A stretch of 14,618 bases of DNA from Oscillospiraceae bacterium (GCA_015068055.1 SVLG01000051.1:1-14618), one strand, 5' to 3'; numbered from the stretch's first letter, positions 7,749 to 14,500 are shown. Translations and numbers: made by a program. Notes: a model not told the origin generated them from the letters alone.

Positions 7749-8957
7749 TCAGTTTTCGCCGCCCTGTTTGGACCGGGGCTTTCCGTAGTGACGACGGCGA
7801 TGCTTTTTGGCGGGCGCGGCCGCCGGTTCAGCAGCGGCTCTGGGCTTTTCCGCCCGGGTCTTCTCGCCGCCCGGCTTACTCCGGGGCGCTCCCTTCTTTT
7901 CCGCCTTGGGCTTGTCGGTTCTGGGCTTCTCGGCAGGCGCGGCCGCCTTGGGCTTGTCGCCGTTCTTTTTCCGGCGGCGGCGATGGCCCTCGCCCTTCTT
8001 CTCGCCCTCCGCCGCCTTTTCCTCCGCAGGGGTATCGGCAAAGAGACTGGGCATATCCCACTCGCTCTCCCGGCGTTCCTCCGGCTGTTTTTTCTTCTGC
8101 TTCGGCTGCAGCAATCTGGGCAGCGGCTCCCCCTCGGGGGGACGGCCGCCGGGAATTTCGGCAATGTCCTCCACGCTGTAGGTGTGGAAAACCGGGTCGC
8201 CCGTGCCGTCCAGCTTCACTTTCACCGTCTGGCGCAGGAGATTGACCATGCACACATTGCCGTAACCGTCCTCGGTTTCCACAAAGGCGCCGTTCTTGGG
8301 CACATGCTTTACGAGATCCTCATAGGCCTCCTGCTCGTAGCGCAGGCAGCACATAAGCCGGCCGCAGCAGCCGGAGATCTTGGCGGGGTTCAGGGACATG
8401 GACTGGGTCTTGGCCATTTTGGTGGACACCGGCTGGAAGTCGGTGAGGAAGCGGGAACAGCAGAAGGGCTGACCGCAGATGCCGATGCCGCCCAGCATCT
8501 TGGCCTCGTCACGAACACCGATCTGCCGCAGTTCGATGCGGGTGCGGAACACGCCGGCCAGATCCTTCACCAGTTCGCGGAAGTCCACACGGCCGTCGGC
8601 GGTGAAGAAGAAGAGGATCTTGTTGCCCTCAAAGGAGCATTCCACATCCACCAGCTTCATCTCCAGCCCGTGCTTGCGGATCTTCTCCTCGGCGATCTCC
8701 AGCGCCTCGGCCTCGCGCCGGCGGTTGATCTCCGCCACGCGCCTGTCATCGGCGGTGGCCACGCGGACCACGGGACGCAGGGGCTGCACCACGCTGCTGT
8801 CCTCCACGCTGTGATTGCCCTGGACGCACTCGCCCAGCTCCAGACCCTTGCTGGTTTCCACCACCAGCTGCTCGCCCTGATCGGCGGTTATACCGGCGGG
8901 GTCAAAGTAATAGGACTTGCCCCGGCCTCTGAATTGTACACTGATTACTTCTGTCAA
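7749..8957 (-). CDS. ricT: RicT/YaaT PSP1-domain protein with long basic C-terminal tail
   Basis: 402 residues. The first ~270 are the PSP1/RicT domain (VISVQFRGRGKSYYFDP ... VDVECSFEGNKILFFFTADGRVDFRELV). Its cysteine motif is complete: GICGQPFCCSRF (158-170) and GCCGRLMCC (196-204). In B. subtilis RicT joins RicA and RicF in an Fe-S 'Y-complex' that steers RNase Y and affects sporulation and competence. The B. subtilis protein ends near residue 275; here residues about 275-402 add a Lys/Arg/Pro/Ala/Glu-rich, low-complexity tail with runs such as RRRRKK and repeated KPK/EKPR units. Start: the codon at 8957 is TTG, overlapping the holB stop as TTGA, with GAGGG about 8 nt upstream. The holB-ricT order is conserved in Firmicutes; tmk, which often precedes it, is absent here. 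Confidence 0.94.
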   Translation of the reverse strand: MTEVISVQFRGRGKSYYFDPAGITADQGEQLVVETSKGLELGECVQGNHSVEDSSVVQPLRPVVRVATADDRRVAEINRRREAEALEIAEEKIRKHGLEMKLVDVECSFEGNKILFFFTADGRVDFRELVKDLAGVFRTRIELRQIGVRDEAKMLGGIGICGQPFCCSRFLTDFQPVSTKMAKTQSMSLNPAKISGCCGRLMCCLRYEQEAYEDLVKHVPKNGAFVETEDGYGNVCMVNLLRQTVKVKLDGTGDPVFHTYSVEDIAEIPGGRPPEGEPLPRLLQPKQKKKQPEERRESEWDMPSLFADTPAEEKAAEGEKKGEGHRRRRKKNGDKPKAAAPAEKPRTDKPKAEKKGAPRSKPGGEKTRAEKPRAAAEPAAAPAKKHRRRHYGKPRSKQGGEN

Positions 8958-9703
8958 AGGTATTCCCTCATTTCATAGGTTGACAGCATGCCCAGTACAT
9001 GCTTCACACTGACATTCTGCCGCAGATACTCCGCCGCCCGGCCCAGTTCCTCCTCCAGATGGAGAAGGGCCTTTCCCGCCGGAAGCTGCCGTGCCGCCGC
9101 AAGCCGTGCGGCCTCCACAAAGTCCCGGAGTTCCGCACCTTCCAGCTTCTCCATGGCTGCACAGCAGCGCAGGAGCTCCACCTCGTCCCCCAACGCCCGG
9201 ATAAAGGCCTCGGCCCGTTCCATGGAAGCCGCGTCCATCCCGGCCTCGCCGCTCACAGGGAGGACAGCGCAGCGGGAGCGGATGGTGGGCAGCAGGGCTG
9301 CGGCGTTTTTGGCGCAGAGGAAGAAGCGCACCCATTCCGGCGGCTCCTCCAGCAGCTTTAAAAAGGCGTTTTGTCCCTCGGTGTTCAAAAGCTCCGCTTC
9401 CCGGACGATGTAGACCTTCCGCTCCGCCTCGTTGGGCAGGACGGCGGCATCTGCCTCCATGCGGCGGACCTGATCCACCACGATCTCCTTGCGAAGCTTG
9501 CCCTCCTTGTTGACTTCCCGCTCTATGAGCGTCACATCCGGGTGGATGCGGCCTTTCACCTTGCGGCAGTGTCGGCACTCCCCGCAGGCAGCACCGTTTC
9601 GCGGCGCAGCGCAGAGCGCGTCCGCCGCCAGCGCGTATGCTTTTTCCTCCAGCGCGGCGCTGTCGCCGCCGGAGAGAATACAGGCATGCATGATCTTTTT
9701 CAT
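8954..9703 (-). CDS. holB: DNA polymerase III delta' subunit, short form
   Basis: 249 residues. Delta' is part of the clamp loader that places the sliding clamp on DNA. Visible: a four-cysteine zinc module (C31, C40, C43, C46 in CGECRHC), the segment AELLNTEGQNAFLKLLEEPP (103-122), and the SRC motif at 143-145 that supplies the trans-acting Arg. A normal Walker A is absent (SGGDSAALEEKA instead), as expected for a non-hydrolysing delta'. Usual length is about 330, so the C-terminal collar domain is reduced; the end still looks natural because ricT overlaps it by 4 nt. The start is uncertain: ATG 9703 has no Shine-Dalgarno and stands just after a TATGAT -10-like box, and ATG 9691 is an alternative. 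Confidence 0.9.
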   Translation of the reverse strand: MKKIMHACILSGGDSAALEEKAYALAADALCAAPRNGAACGECRHCRKVKGRIHPDVTLIEREVNKEGKLRKEIVVDQVRRMEADAAVLPNEAERKVYIVREAELLNTEGQNAFLKLLEEPPEWVRFFLCAKNAAALLPTIRSRCAVLPVSGEAGMDAASMERAEAFIRALGDEVELLRCCAAMEKLEGAELRDFVEAARLAAARQLPAGKALLHLEEELGRAAEYLRQNVSVKHVLGMLSTYEMREYL

Positions 9704-9710
9704 AATACGT

Positions 9711-9716
9711 TATCAT
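9711..9716 (-). promoter_or_regulatory. Possible -10 box immediately upstream of holB
   Basis: Minus-strand TATGAT lies 7 nt before the holB ATG. A -35-like TGGAAA (4 of 6 match) stands 17 nt further upstream. If it is used, transcription would start at or within 1-3 nt of the ATG. No ribosome site is visible between this box and the ATG. Confidence 0.35.
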
Positions 9717-9785
9717 ACCATAGAAAAACAAAGATTTCCACAGGTATTTTATGCAGGACGGTGTTTTTCCGGCGTTTCTTTTCCC

Positions 9786-9953
9786 TCACCGTTCCCTACC
9801 GTCCTCCGAAGACTCGATATAGATTTCTTCACATTCCAGCTGGGCGTTTTTTATGGTCCATACAGCGCCCAACAGGTCGTTTTCTTTCAATTGCCGAACG
9901 GCGCGTTCAGACGCGCGAAACATGAGTCCGTACATCTTTTCGTAATCAGCCAT
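9786..9953 (-). CDS. Small hypothetical protein, 55 residues
   Basis: Reads MADYEKMYGLMFRASERAVR, then QLKENDLLGAVWTIKNAQLE and CEEIYIESSEDGRER before TGA. The ATG at 9953 is preceded by GGGAGAGGG about 6 nt upstream, a strong ribosome site, and by a TATATT -10-like box. The composition suggests two amphipathic helices and a short acidic tail, with no signal peptide or membrane segment. Short proteins starting MxDYxKMY with an EEIY ending are familiar to me from Firmicute accessory and prophage DNA, where they are unnamed; this is recollection, not a search. It lies in an AT-rich island and diverges from a small ribbon-helix-helix gene across a repeat-rich spacer. Function is unknown; a host partner or regulator role is possible. 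Confidence 0.72.
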   Translation of the reverse strand: MADYEKMYGLMFRASERAVRQLKENDLLGAVWTIKNAQLECEEIYIESSEDGRER

Positions 9954-10072
9954 CGTAATCCCTCTCCCAAATATAGTGTACTTAAAACAAGTTCACTTTT
10001 AACATATTAGCACAAAATGTACTTAAAATAAATGAAAAATAAGTTTATTTTAAGATTGGTTTTGGTGCTGCT
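9954..10072. promoter_or_regulatory. AT-rich divergent control region with repeated operator-like motifs
   Basis: 119 bp between two divergent small genes. TGTACTTAAAA occurs twice in direct orientation (9977-9987 and 10018-10028), 41 bp apart, close to four helical turns. The second copy runs into a perfect 11-bp inverted repeat, CTTAAAATAAA (10022-10032) and TTTATTTTAAG (10044-10054), with an 11-nt loop. The first copy contains ACTT...AAGT dyads (9981-9993) overlapping AAGTTCACTT (9990-9999). A -10-like TATATT for the minus-strand gene lies at 9969-9974. Ribbon-helix-helix proteins usually bind short repeated sites near their own genes, so autoregulation is a natural reading. Confidence 0.6.
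10022..10054. repeat. Perfect 11-bp inverted repeat upstream of the RHH gene
   Basis: CTTAAAATAAA and its exact reverse complement TTTATTTTAAG are separated by 11 nt and end 18 nt before the ATG at 10073. With AT-only arms it is more likely a protein-binding dyad than an RNA terminator; no U-tract follows it. Confidence 0.8.
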
Positions 10073-10242
10073 ATGGCTGAAAAAGGAAAGGATAAACATC
10101 TGGGGCTTCGTATTGACAGCGAAACCCACCGCAAGCTGCAATATCTTGCCGAATATGAGGACCGCAGCATCAACAAGGAAGTGCTGTACCTGATTCGCAA
10201 AGAAATCGCCGTTTTGAGAAGGAACAGGGCGCCATCGAATAA
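10073..10242 (+). pseudogene. Arc-type ribbon-helix-helix protein, apparently frameshifted by one lost base
   Basis: The start reads MAEKGKDKHLGLRIDSETHR and continues KLQYLAEYEDRSINKEVLYL and IRKEIAV, a typical short Arc/MetJ-like RHH domain: one beta strand (HLGLRID) then two helices. As written, the frame passes RRNRAPSNN and runs straight through the hairpin terminator into the antisense of lepA with no stop. If one T is restored in the TTTT run at 10212-10215, the frame becomes AVFEKEQGAIE then TAA at 10240-10242, 4 nt before the terminator stem. That gives a 56-residue protein. A base deletion, sequencing error or assembly error is therefore likely; the local heptamer is not a standard -1 slippery site. 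The ribosome site is poor (GGTTTTGGTGCTGCT). It probably binds the repeats upstream and regulates itself and the divergent 55-residue gene. Confidence 0.7.
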
Positions 10243-10246
10243 CGAA

Positions 10247-10278
10247 AAAGACCGACATTCTTTGGAATGTCGGTCTTT
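10247..10278 (-). terminator. Strong hairpin terminator of lepA, shared with the convergent RHH gene
   Basis: A perfect 14-bp stem (AAAGACCGACATTC paired with GAATGTCGGTCTTT) closes a 4-nt loop. On the minus strand the stem ends in TTTTTC, a good U-tract, 10 nt past the lepA stop. On the plus strand it ends GTCTTTCTGC, so it works best for lepA but can serve both directions. Confidence 0.88.
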
Positions 10279-10288
10279 CTGCACTTTA

Positions 10289-12100
10289 TCAGTCCTCGCC
10301 GTCCAGCTTGAGAACAGCCAGAAACGCCTCGGTGGGAATCTGAACGGTGCCCAGCTGGCGCATCTTTTTCTTGCCCTCTTTCTGCTTTTCGAGGAGCTTT
10401 TTCTTACGGGTGATATCGCCGCCGTAGCACTTGGCCAGCACGTCCTTGCGCATGGCGCGCACCGTCTCGCGGGCGATGATCTTGCCGCCGATGGCTGCCT
10501 GCACCGGCACCTCAAAGAGCTGGCGGGGGATGTTGTCCCGGAGCTTTTCACACAGACGCCTGGCGCGGCCGTAGGCCTTGTCCCGGTGGGCGATGAAGCT
10601 CAGAGCATCCACCTGGTCGCCGTTGAGGAGCATATCCACCTTCACAAGATCGCTCTCCACGTACTCGGACAGCTCATAGTCCAGAGAGGCGTAGCCCTTG
10701 GTGCGGGCCTTGAGGGTGTCGAAGAAGTCGTAGATGATCTCGTTGAGGGGCATCTCGTAGTGCATCTCCACCAGACGGGTATCCAGATACTGCATATCCT
10801 TGAAGACCGCCCGGCGCTCCTGACACAAAGGCATGATGTTGCCCACAAACTCGTTGGGCGTGATGATGGAGACCTTGACAAAGGGCTCCTTGCTGATGGC
10901 GATGGAGGCGGGGTTGGGGTAGTTGTGGGGGTTATCCACCAGCACCAGCGTGCCGTCGGTCTTGGTAACCTCGTAGATAACGGAGGGCAGGGTGGTGACC
11001 AGTTCCAGATTGAACTCGCGCTCCAGACGTTCCTGAATGACCTCCATATGGAGCATGCCAAGGAAGCCGCAGCGGAAGCCGTAGCCCAGAGCGATGGAGG
11101 TCTCCGGCTCGTAAGAGAGGGAGGCATCGTTGAGCTTGAGCTTATCCAACGCATCGCGCAGGTCGGGGAACTTGGAGCCGTCCTCGGTGTAGATGCCGCA
11201 GTAGACCATGGAGCGGGCCGGACGGTAACCGGGCAGGGCCCCGGCACAGGGCTCGGCACTCAGCGTCACCGTGTCGCCCACCTGGGTGTCGGCCACATTC
11301 TTGATGCTGGCAGTGAAGTAGCCCACGTCGCCGGCGCAAAGCTCGTCGCAGGGGTCAAGACCGATGGGACGAAGATGGCCTACCTCCACCACCTTGTAGC
11401 TGGCATTGGCGGCCATGAAGCGGACGACGTCGTCCTTGCGGAGCCGGCCGTCCATGACGCGGATGAGCACCACTACGCCCCGGTAGCTGTCGTACTGGCT
11501 GTCAAAGACCAGCGCCTTCAGCGGAGCATTCACGTCGCCGCTGGGGGCGGGCACATGGCTCACGATATACTCGGGCACCTCTTCCACGTTGATGCCGTTT
11601 TTGGCGGAGATCTCCGGGGCGTCCATGGCGTCGATGCCGATGATGTCCTCAATCTCGGTCTTGGTGCGCTCGGGGTCGGCGGCGGGCAGGTCGATCTTGT
11701 TGATGACCGGCAGGATCTCCAGATCATGCTCCAGCGCCAGATAGGTATTGGCCAGTGTCTGGGCCTCCACGCCCTGCGAAGCGTCCACCACCAGCACCGC
11801 GCCCTCACAGGCTGCCAGAGAGCGGCTGACCTCGTAGTTAAAGTCCACGTGGCCCGGTGTGTCGATGAGGTTAAGTGTATAGGTCTGCCCGTCCTGGGCC
11901 TTGTAGTTGAGACCCACGGCCCGGGCCTTGATGGTGATGCCGCGCTCCTTTTCCAGATCCATGTTGTCCAGAATCTGATCGGACATAACGCGCTTTTCCA
12001 CCGCGCCGCAAAGCTCAATAAGCCGGTCGGAGAGGGTGGATTTGCCGTGGTCGATGTGGGCGATAATAGAGAAATTGCGGATGTTGCTCTGTTCGATCAT
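10289..12100 (-). CDS. lepA: Elongation factor 4 (LepA), ribosomal back-translocase GTPase
   Basis: 603 residues, the normal LepA length. GTPase motifs: P-loop AHIDHGKST (14-22), the switch region ERGITIKA (52-59), DTPGH (80-84) and NKID (134-137). The EF-4 specific C-terminal part is complete, ending with [14 protein letters not shown], the [20 protein letters not shown] segment, and the short tail [14 protein letters not shown]. LepA acts on stalled or mispositioned ribosomes and helps under ionic stress and in initiation or assembly. The start ATG overlaps the stop of the XRE regulator (ATGA); its ribosome site GGAGG lies inside that gene about 10 nt upstream, so translation is coupled. 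lepA ends at a strong hairpin terminator. The usual clostridial partners (hemW, hrcA, grpE) do not follow it here. Confidence 0.98.
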   Translation of the reverse strand: MIEQSNIRNFSIIAHIDHGKSTLSDRLIELCGAVEKRVMSDQILDNMDLEKERGITIKARAVGLNYKAQDGQTYTLNLIDTPGHVDFNYEVSRSLAACEGAVLVVDASQGVEAQTLANTYLALEHDLEILPVINKIDLPAADPERTKTEIEDIIGIDAMDAPEISAKNGINVEEVPEYIVSHVPAPSGDVNAPLKALVFDSQYDSYRGVVVLIRVMDGRLRKDDVVRFMAANASYKVVEVGHLRPIGLDPCDELCAGDVGYFTASIKNVADTQVGDTVTLSAEPCAGALPGYRPARSMVYCGIYTEDGSKFPDLRDALDKLKLNDASLSYEPETSIALGYGFRCGFLGMLHMEVIQERLEREFNLELVTTLPSVIYEVTKTDGTLVLVDNPHNYPNPASIAISKEPFVKVSIITPNEFVGNIMPLCQERRAVFKDMQYLDTRLVEMHYEMPLNEIIYDFFDTLKARTKGYASLDYELSEYVESDLVKVDMLLNGDQVDALSFIAHRDKAYGRARRLCEKLRDNIPRQLFEVPVQAAIGGKIIARETVRAMRKDVLAKCYGGDITRKKKLLEKQKEGKKKMRQLGTVQIPTEAFLAVLKLDGED

Positions 12101-12402
12101 GCGTCCATATCCTCCAAAAGTTGCTGTGCTTCGTAAATAAGGCTGTTGAGGCGGCTGCGCAGCCGCTGCAGTTCCCGGCTGGTCCGGCTGTCGGCCCCGT
12201 GGCTGCGGCCCAGCAGATAATCGGCGGTAACGCCGTAGTAATCGCAGGCCCGGCAGACAAAATTCAGTCCCGGTTCCCGGGCGCCGTTTTCATAGTGGCT
12301 CAGCTGAGCCTGACTGATGCCCAGGTCTGCGGCGACCTTCCGCTGGGAAAGTCCGCGCTCCCGGCGCAGCGCGGCCATGGCCGCGGCGAAGTCTTCTTTC
12401 AT
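12097..12402 (-). CDS. XRE-family HTH transcriptional regulator
   Basis: 101 residues from ATG 12402. The helix-turn-helix occupies about residues 5-65: [20 protein letters not shown], then [20 protein letters not shown] and a [12 protein letters not shown] ending typical of Cro/C1-type repressors. The tail (about 72-100, [20 protein letters not shown]) looks like a coiled-coil dimerisation helix. An upstream in-frame ATG at 12426 would add 8 residues, but CGGAGGACAGTC places a strong ribosome site 7 nt before 12402, so the shorter form is preferred. It is translationally coupled to lepA (ATGA overlap) and diverges from pta over a 127-bp region. It may repress its own operon and possibly pta; the target is not shown by sequence. 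Confidence 0.93.
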   Translation of the reverse strand: MKEDFAAAMAALRRERGLSQRKVAADLGISQAQLSHYENGAREPGLNFVCRACDYYGVTADYLLGRSHGADSRTSRELQRLRSRLNSLIYEAQQLLEDMDA

Positions 12403-12431
12403 GACTGTCCTCCGATTATAACTCACCGTAT

Positions 12432-12460
12432 ATTAAACCACAGCGGACTTTTCTTGTAAA
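12432..12460 (-). promoter_or_regulatory. Promoter for the XRE regulator-lepA operon
   Basis: Minus-strand -35 TTTACA (12455-12460; 5 of 6) and -10 TTTAAT (12432-12437; 5 of 6) are separated by 17 nt. The leader to ATG 12402 is about 25 nt and contains GGAGG. A TATAAT closer to the gene (just before GGAGG) would leave almost no leader and is less likely. Confidence 0.6.
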
Positions 12461-12462
12461 GG

Positions 12463-12493
12463 TTGACTTTTCCACGAAAAATGATAGTATAAG
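12463..12493 (+). promoter_or_regulatory. Promoter for pta
   Basis: -35 TTGACT (12463-12468; 5 of 6) and -10 TATAAG (12488-12493; 5 of 6) with a 19-nt spacer, longer than the ideal 17. The leader of about 30 nt has GGAGGAA ending about 7 nt before the ATG. Its -35 box starts only 2 bp from the -35 box of the divergent regulator promoter. Confidence 0.55.
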
Positions 12494-12529
12494 GCGTGGA
12501 AGAATTTTAATGTACGGAGGAAGTACAAA

Positions 12530-13528
12530 ATGTTTGATAAGCTTATTGAGATCCTGAAAGCCAACCCCCGCAAGATCGTCCTGCCCGACGGCCCCGACCC
12601 CCGCATCATCGAGGCGGCTGCCCGCCTGAAGGAAGGCGGCTTCCTGGCCCCCGTGCTGATCGGCACCCAGGCTGAGTTCGACGCCAAGGCCAAGGAGCTG
12701 GGCTACGATCTCTCCGGTATTGAGATCATCGATCCCGCCACCTACGAAGGCATGGACGAGATGGTCGAGACCATGGTCGCTCTGCGTAAGGGCAAGATGA
12801 GCCCCGAAGACTGCCGCAAGAACCTTCTCCAGGGCAACTACTTCGGCACCATGCTGGTGAAGATGGGCAAGGCCGACTCCCTGCTGGGCGGCGCCACCTA
12901 CTCCACCGCCGACACCGTGCGTCCCGCTCTGCAGCTCATCAAGACCAAGCCCGGCGCCAACCTCGTCTCCTCCTGCTTCATCATGCAGCGCGGCGAAGAG
13001 CTCCTCGCCATGGGTGACTGCGCCATCAACATCAGCTACGAAGACAAGTGCGACAAGGACGGCAACGTGGTCGTTTCCGCCGCTCAGCAGCTGGCTGAGG
13101 TCGTGGTCGAGACCGCCAAGACCGCCAAGGTCTTCGGCATCGATCCCAAGGTCGCCGTTCTCTCCTTCTCCACCAAGGGCTCCGGCAAGGGCGCTACCGT
13201 CGCTCTGAGCCGCGAGGCCACCGCCATCGCCAAGGAAATGGCTCCCGAGTTCGCCATCGACGGCGAGATGCAGTTCGACGCCGCCGTCTCCCCCGAGGTT
13301 GGCCAGCTGAAGTTCCCCGGCTCCCCCGTGGCCGGCTACGCCAACACCTTTGTCTTCCCCTGCATCGAGGCCGGCAACATCGGCTACAAGATCGCCCAGC
13401 GTCTGGGCGGCTTCGCCGCTTACGGCCCCATCCTGCAGGGCCTCAACGCCCCCATCAACGACCTCTCCCGCGGCTGCAACGCCGACGAGGTCTACAAGAT
13501 GGCCATCATCACCGCCGCTCTGGTGTAA
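12530..13528 (+). CDS. pta: Phosphate acetyltransferase
   Basis: 332 residues, the short single-domain Pta (PTA_PTB family). It interconverts acetyl-CoA plus phosphate with acetyl phosphate plus CoA, feeding ATP formation through acetate kinase. Signatures: IVLPDGPDPRIIEAA near the start, the LLGGATYSTADTVRPALQ segment (118-135), SFSTKGSGKG (212-221), and the C-terminal ANTFVFPCIEAGNIGYKIAQ (271-290) followed by APINDLSRGC (307-316). Codon use is strongly biased to C-ending codons (GCC, GGC, AAG, ATC), more than in neighbours, which suggests high expression. It stands alone: a strong terminator follows 15 nt after the stop, and no ackA is adjacent. The enzyme could also accept other acyl-CoAs such as propionyl- or butyryl-CoA, but overall similarity favours acetyl. 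Confidence 0.95.
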   Translation: MFDKLIEILKANPRKIVLPDGPDPRIIEAAARLKEGGFLAPVLIGTQAEFDAKAKELGYDLSGIEIIDPATYEGMDEMVETMVALRKGKMSPEDCRKNLLQGNYFGTMLVKMGKADSLLGGATYSTADTVRPALQLIKTKPGANLVSSCFIMQRGEELLAMGDCAINISYEDKCDKDGNVVVSAAQQLAEVVVETAKTAKVFGIDPKVAVLSFSTKGSGKGATVALSREATAIAKEMAPEFAIDGEMQFDAAVSPEVGQLKFPGSPVAGYANTFVFPCIEAGNIGYKIAQRLGGFAAYGPILQGLNAPINDLSRGCNADEVYKMAIITAALV

Positions 13529-13543
13529 ACCTTACTTGCAAAG

Positions 13544-13577
13544 AAAATGCCCCGACCGCAAGGTCGGGGCATTTTTT
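13544..13577. terminator. Bidirectional terminator between pta and the convergent lipoprotein gene
   Basis: A perfect stem with AAAATGCCCCGACC paired to GGTCGGGGCATTTT and a GCAA tetraloop. It is followed by TTTTTT on the plus strand and by TTTTCTTT on the minus strand. It begins 15 nt after the pta stop and ends 13 nt before the lipoprotein stop, so it serves both genes. Confidence 0.95.
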
Positions 13578-13590
13578 ATTTCTCATGTAC

Positions 13591-14454
13591 TTACACGGCG
13601 GGGACGTACTTTTCCAGCGCGGCCTCCAGCATGGCGCTGAAGCCCAGAATGTCCTGACCGTAGCCCTTGTCCTCCCAGAGGAAGACACCGCCAGCCTCAT
13701 AGCCGTAGTCGAGGGCGCTGTCCGCCTGCGCGATGATGGCGTCGTAAGCACTCTGCTCAATGGGCTGGTCGCCCACGGTGCAGACCGTGTAAAGCTCGGT
13801 CTGGGTGGCGGGATCCACGGCGGTCTGCTGACAGGCCAGGGTCTGCAGCGCCAGAACGCCCGCGGCATTCTTCGTGAAGCGGATCCGCTCGCTGTAGCGG
13901 AGATCCTCCGCGCCGTTATGGGAGGTGACCTCGAAATACAGCGCGCCGTCACGGCCCTCCTTCAGCCGGAAGGCCTCGAAAGCGGTGGTGTTCACGTTGA
14001 GCCTGGGATCGTAATACGCTCCACCAAAGGCATCGCCCACGGCCACCGAGGAGGCGGAGATACACTCCACCCGACCGTCGGCAATATCAAAGAACTGCAC
14101 GCCCATGGAGCTGGACGCGCCCGCGTCAAAAACCAGCAGCTCCGGTACCGTATCCAGATCCAGATCAATGAAGCCGATACCGGCCACAAAGCCGTAGCAG
14201 GCATCTGCCAGAGTCTGGAAGTTGGCCGTGAGGAAGCTGCTGTAAAGAGTCTCCCAGGGCGCAGGGGCGGGAGCGGCAGTTTCCACCGGGGCGGGAGCCT
14301 CCGTCACCTCCGGCGTGGCAACCGGGACGGGGACGGCGGTGACAACGGGTGTGGGCGCCGGCGTGGGTGCGGGGGCCTCCTTGCCGCAGGCGGCAAGACT
14401 CAGCACAAGGCAGAGGGCCAGAACAAAAGAAACATACTTTTTCATGGTATACAT
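13591..14454 (-). CDS. Lipoprotein with Pro/Ala-rich spacer and EF-hand-like loop
   Basis: 287 residues. It starts with Lys residues and a hydrophobic signal sequence ending in the lipobox LAAC (20-23), so Cys23 should be lipidated and the protein held on the outer face of the membrane. Residues about 27-66 are a low-complexity Pro/Ala/Thr/Val spacer (PAPTPAPTP, APAPAP) that probably spans the cell wall. The globular part (about 67-287) contains GFIDLDLDTVPELLVFD (94-110), a DxDxDxxxE calcium-loop-like signature seen in many Firmicute surface proteins. I do not recognise a named family, and no enzyme motif is visible. ATG 14454 has GGGAAG 10 nt upstream; ATG 14445 (MKKYVSF) is an equally reasonable start. 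It is monocistronic, with a shared terminator downstream. Confidence 0.88.
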   Translation of the reverse strand: MYTMKKYVSFVLALCLVLSLAACGKEAPAPTPAPTPVVTAVPVPVATPEVTEAPAPVETAAPAPAPWETLYSSFLTANFQTLADACYGFVAGIGFIDLDLDTVPELLVFDAGASSSMGVQFFDIADGRVECISASSVAVGDAFGGAYYDPRLNVNTTAFEAFRLKEGRDGALYFEVTSHNGAEDLRYSERIRFTKNAAGVLALQTLACQQTAVDPATQTELYTVCTVGDQPIEQSAYDAIIAQADSALDYGYEAGGVFLWEDKGYGQDILGFSAMLEAALEKYVPAV

Positions 14455-14500
14455 AATAACATGACTTCCCGCGTTTCACAAGAGGCCGGGACGTTTTGTT

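Noticed and set aside
6618..8978. 786-codon open frame on the plus strand
   Set aside because: It lies antisense to the DUF1538 and RicT genes, is full of His/Gln/Gly from reversed GC-rich codons, and shows no domain. The minus-strand genes explain the DNA.
10212..10218. Programmed -1 frameshift in the RHH gene
   Set aside because: The codons GTT TTG do not form an X XXY YYZ heptamer and the T run is only four bases. A one-base loss or sequence error is simpler.
10243..12136. Long extension of the plus-strand RHH frame across lepA
   Set aside because: The extension begins inside a perfect terminator hairpin and then runs antisense to lepA. Only the first ~47 codons have protein-like RHH features.
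12403..12426. Longer XRE start at ATG 12426
   Set aside because: The extra residues MSYNRRTV cover the strong GGAGG site that serves ATG 12402, and the family begins near the shorter start.
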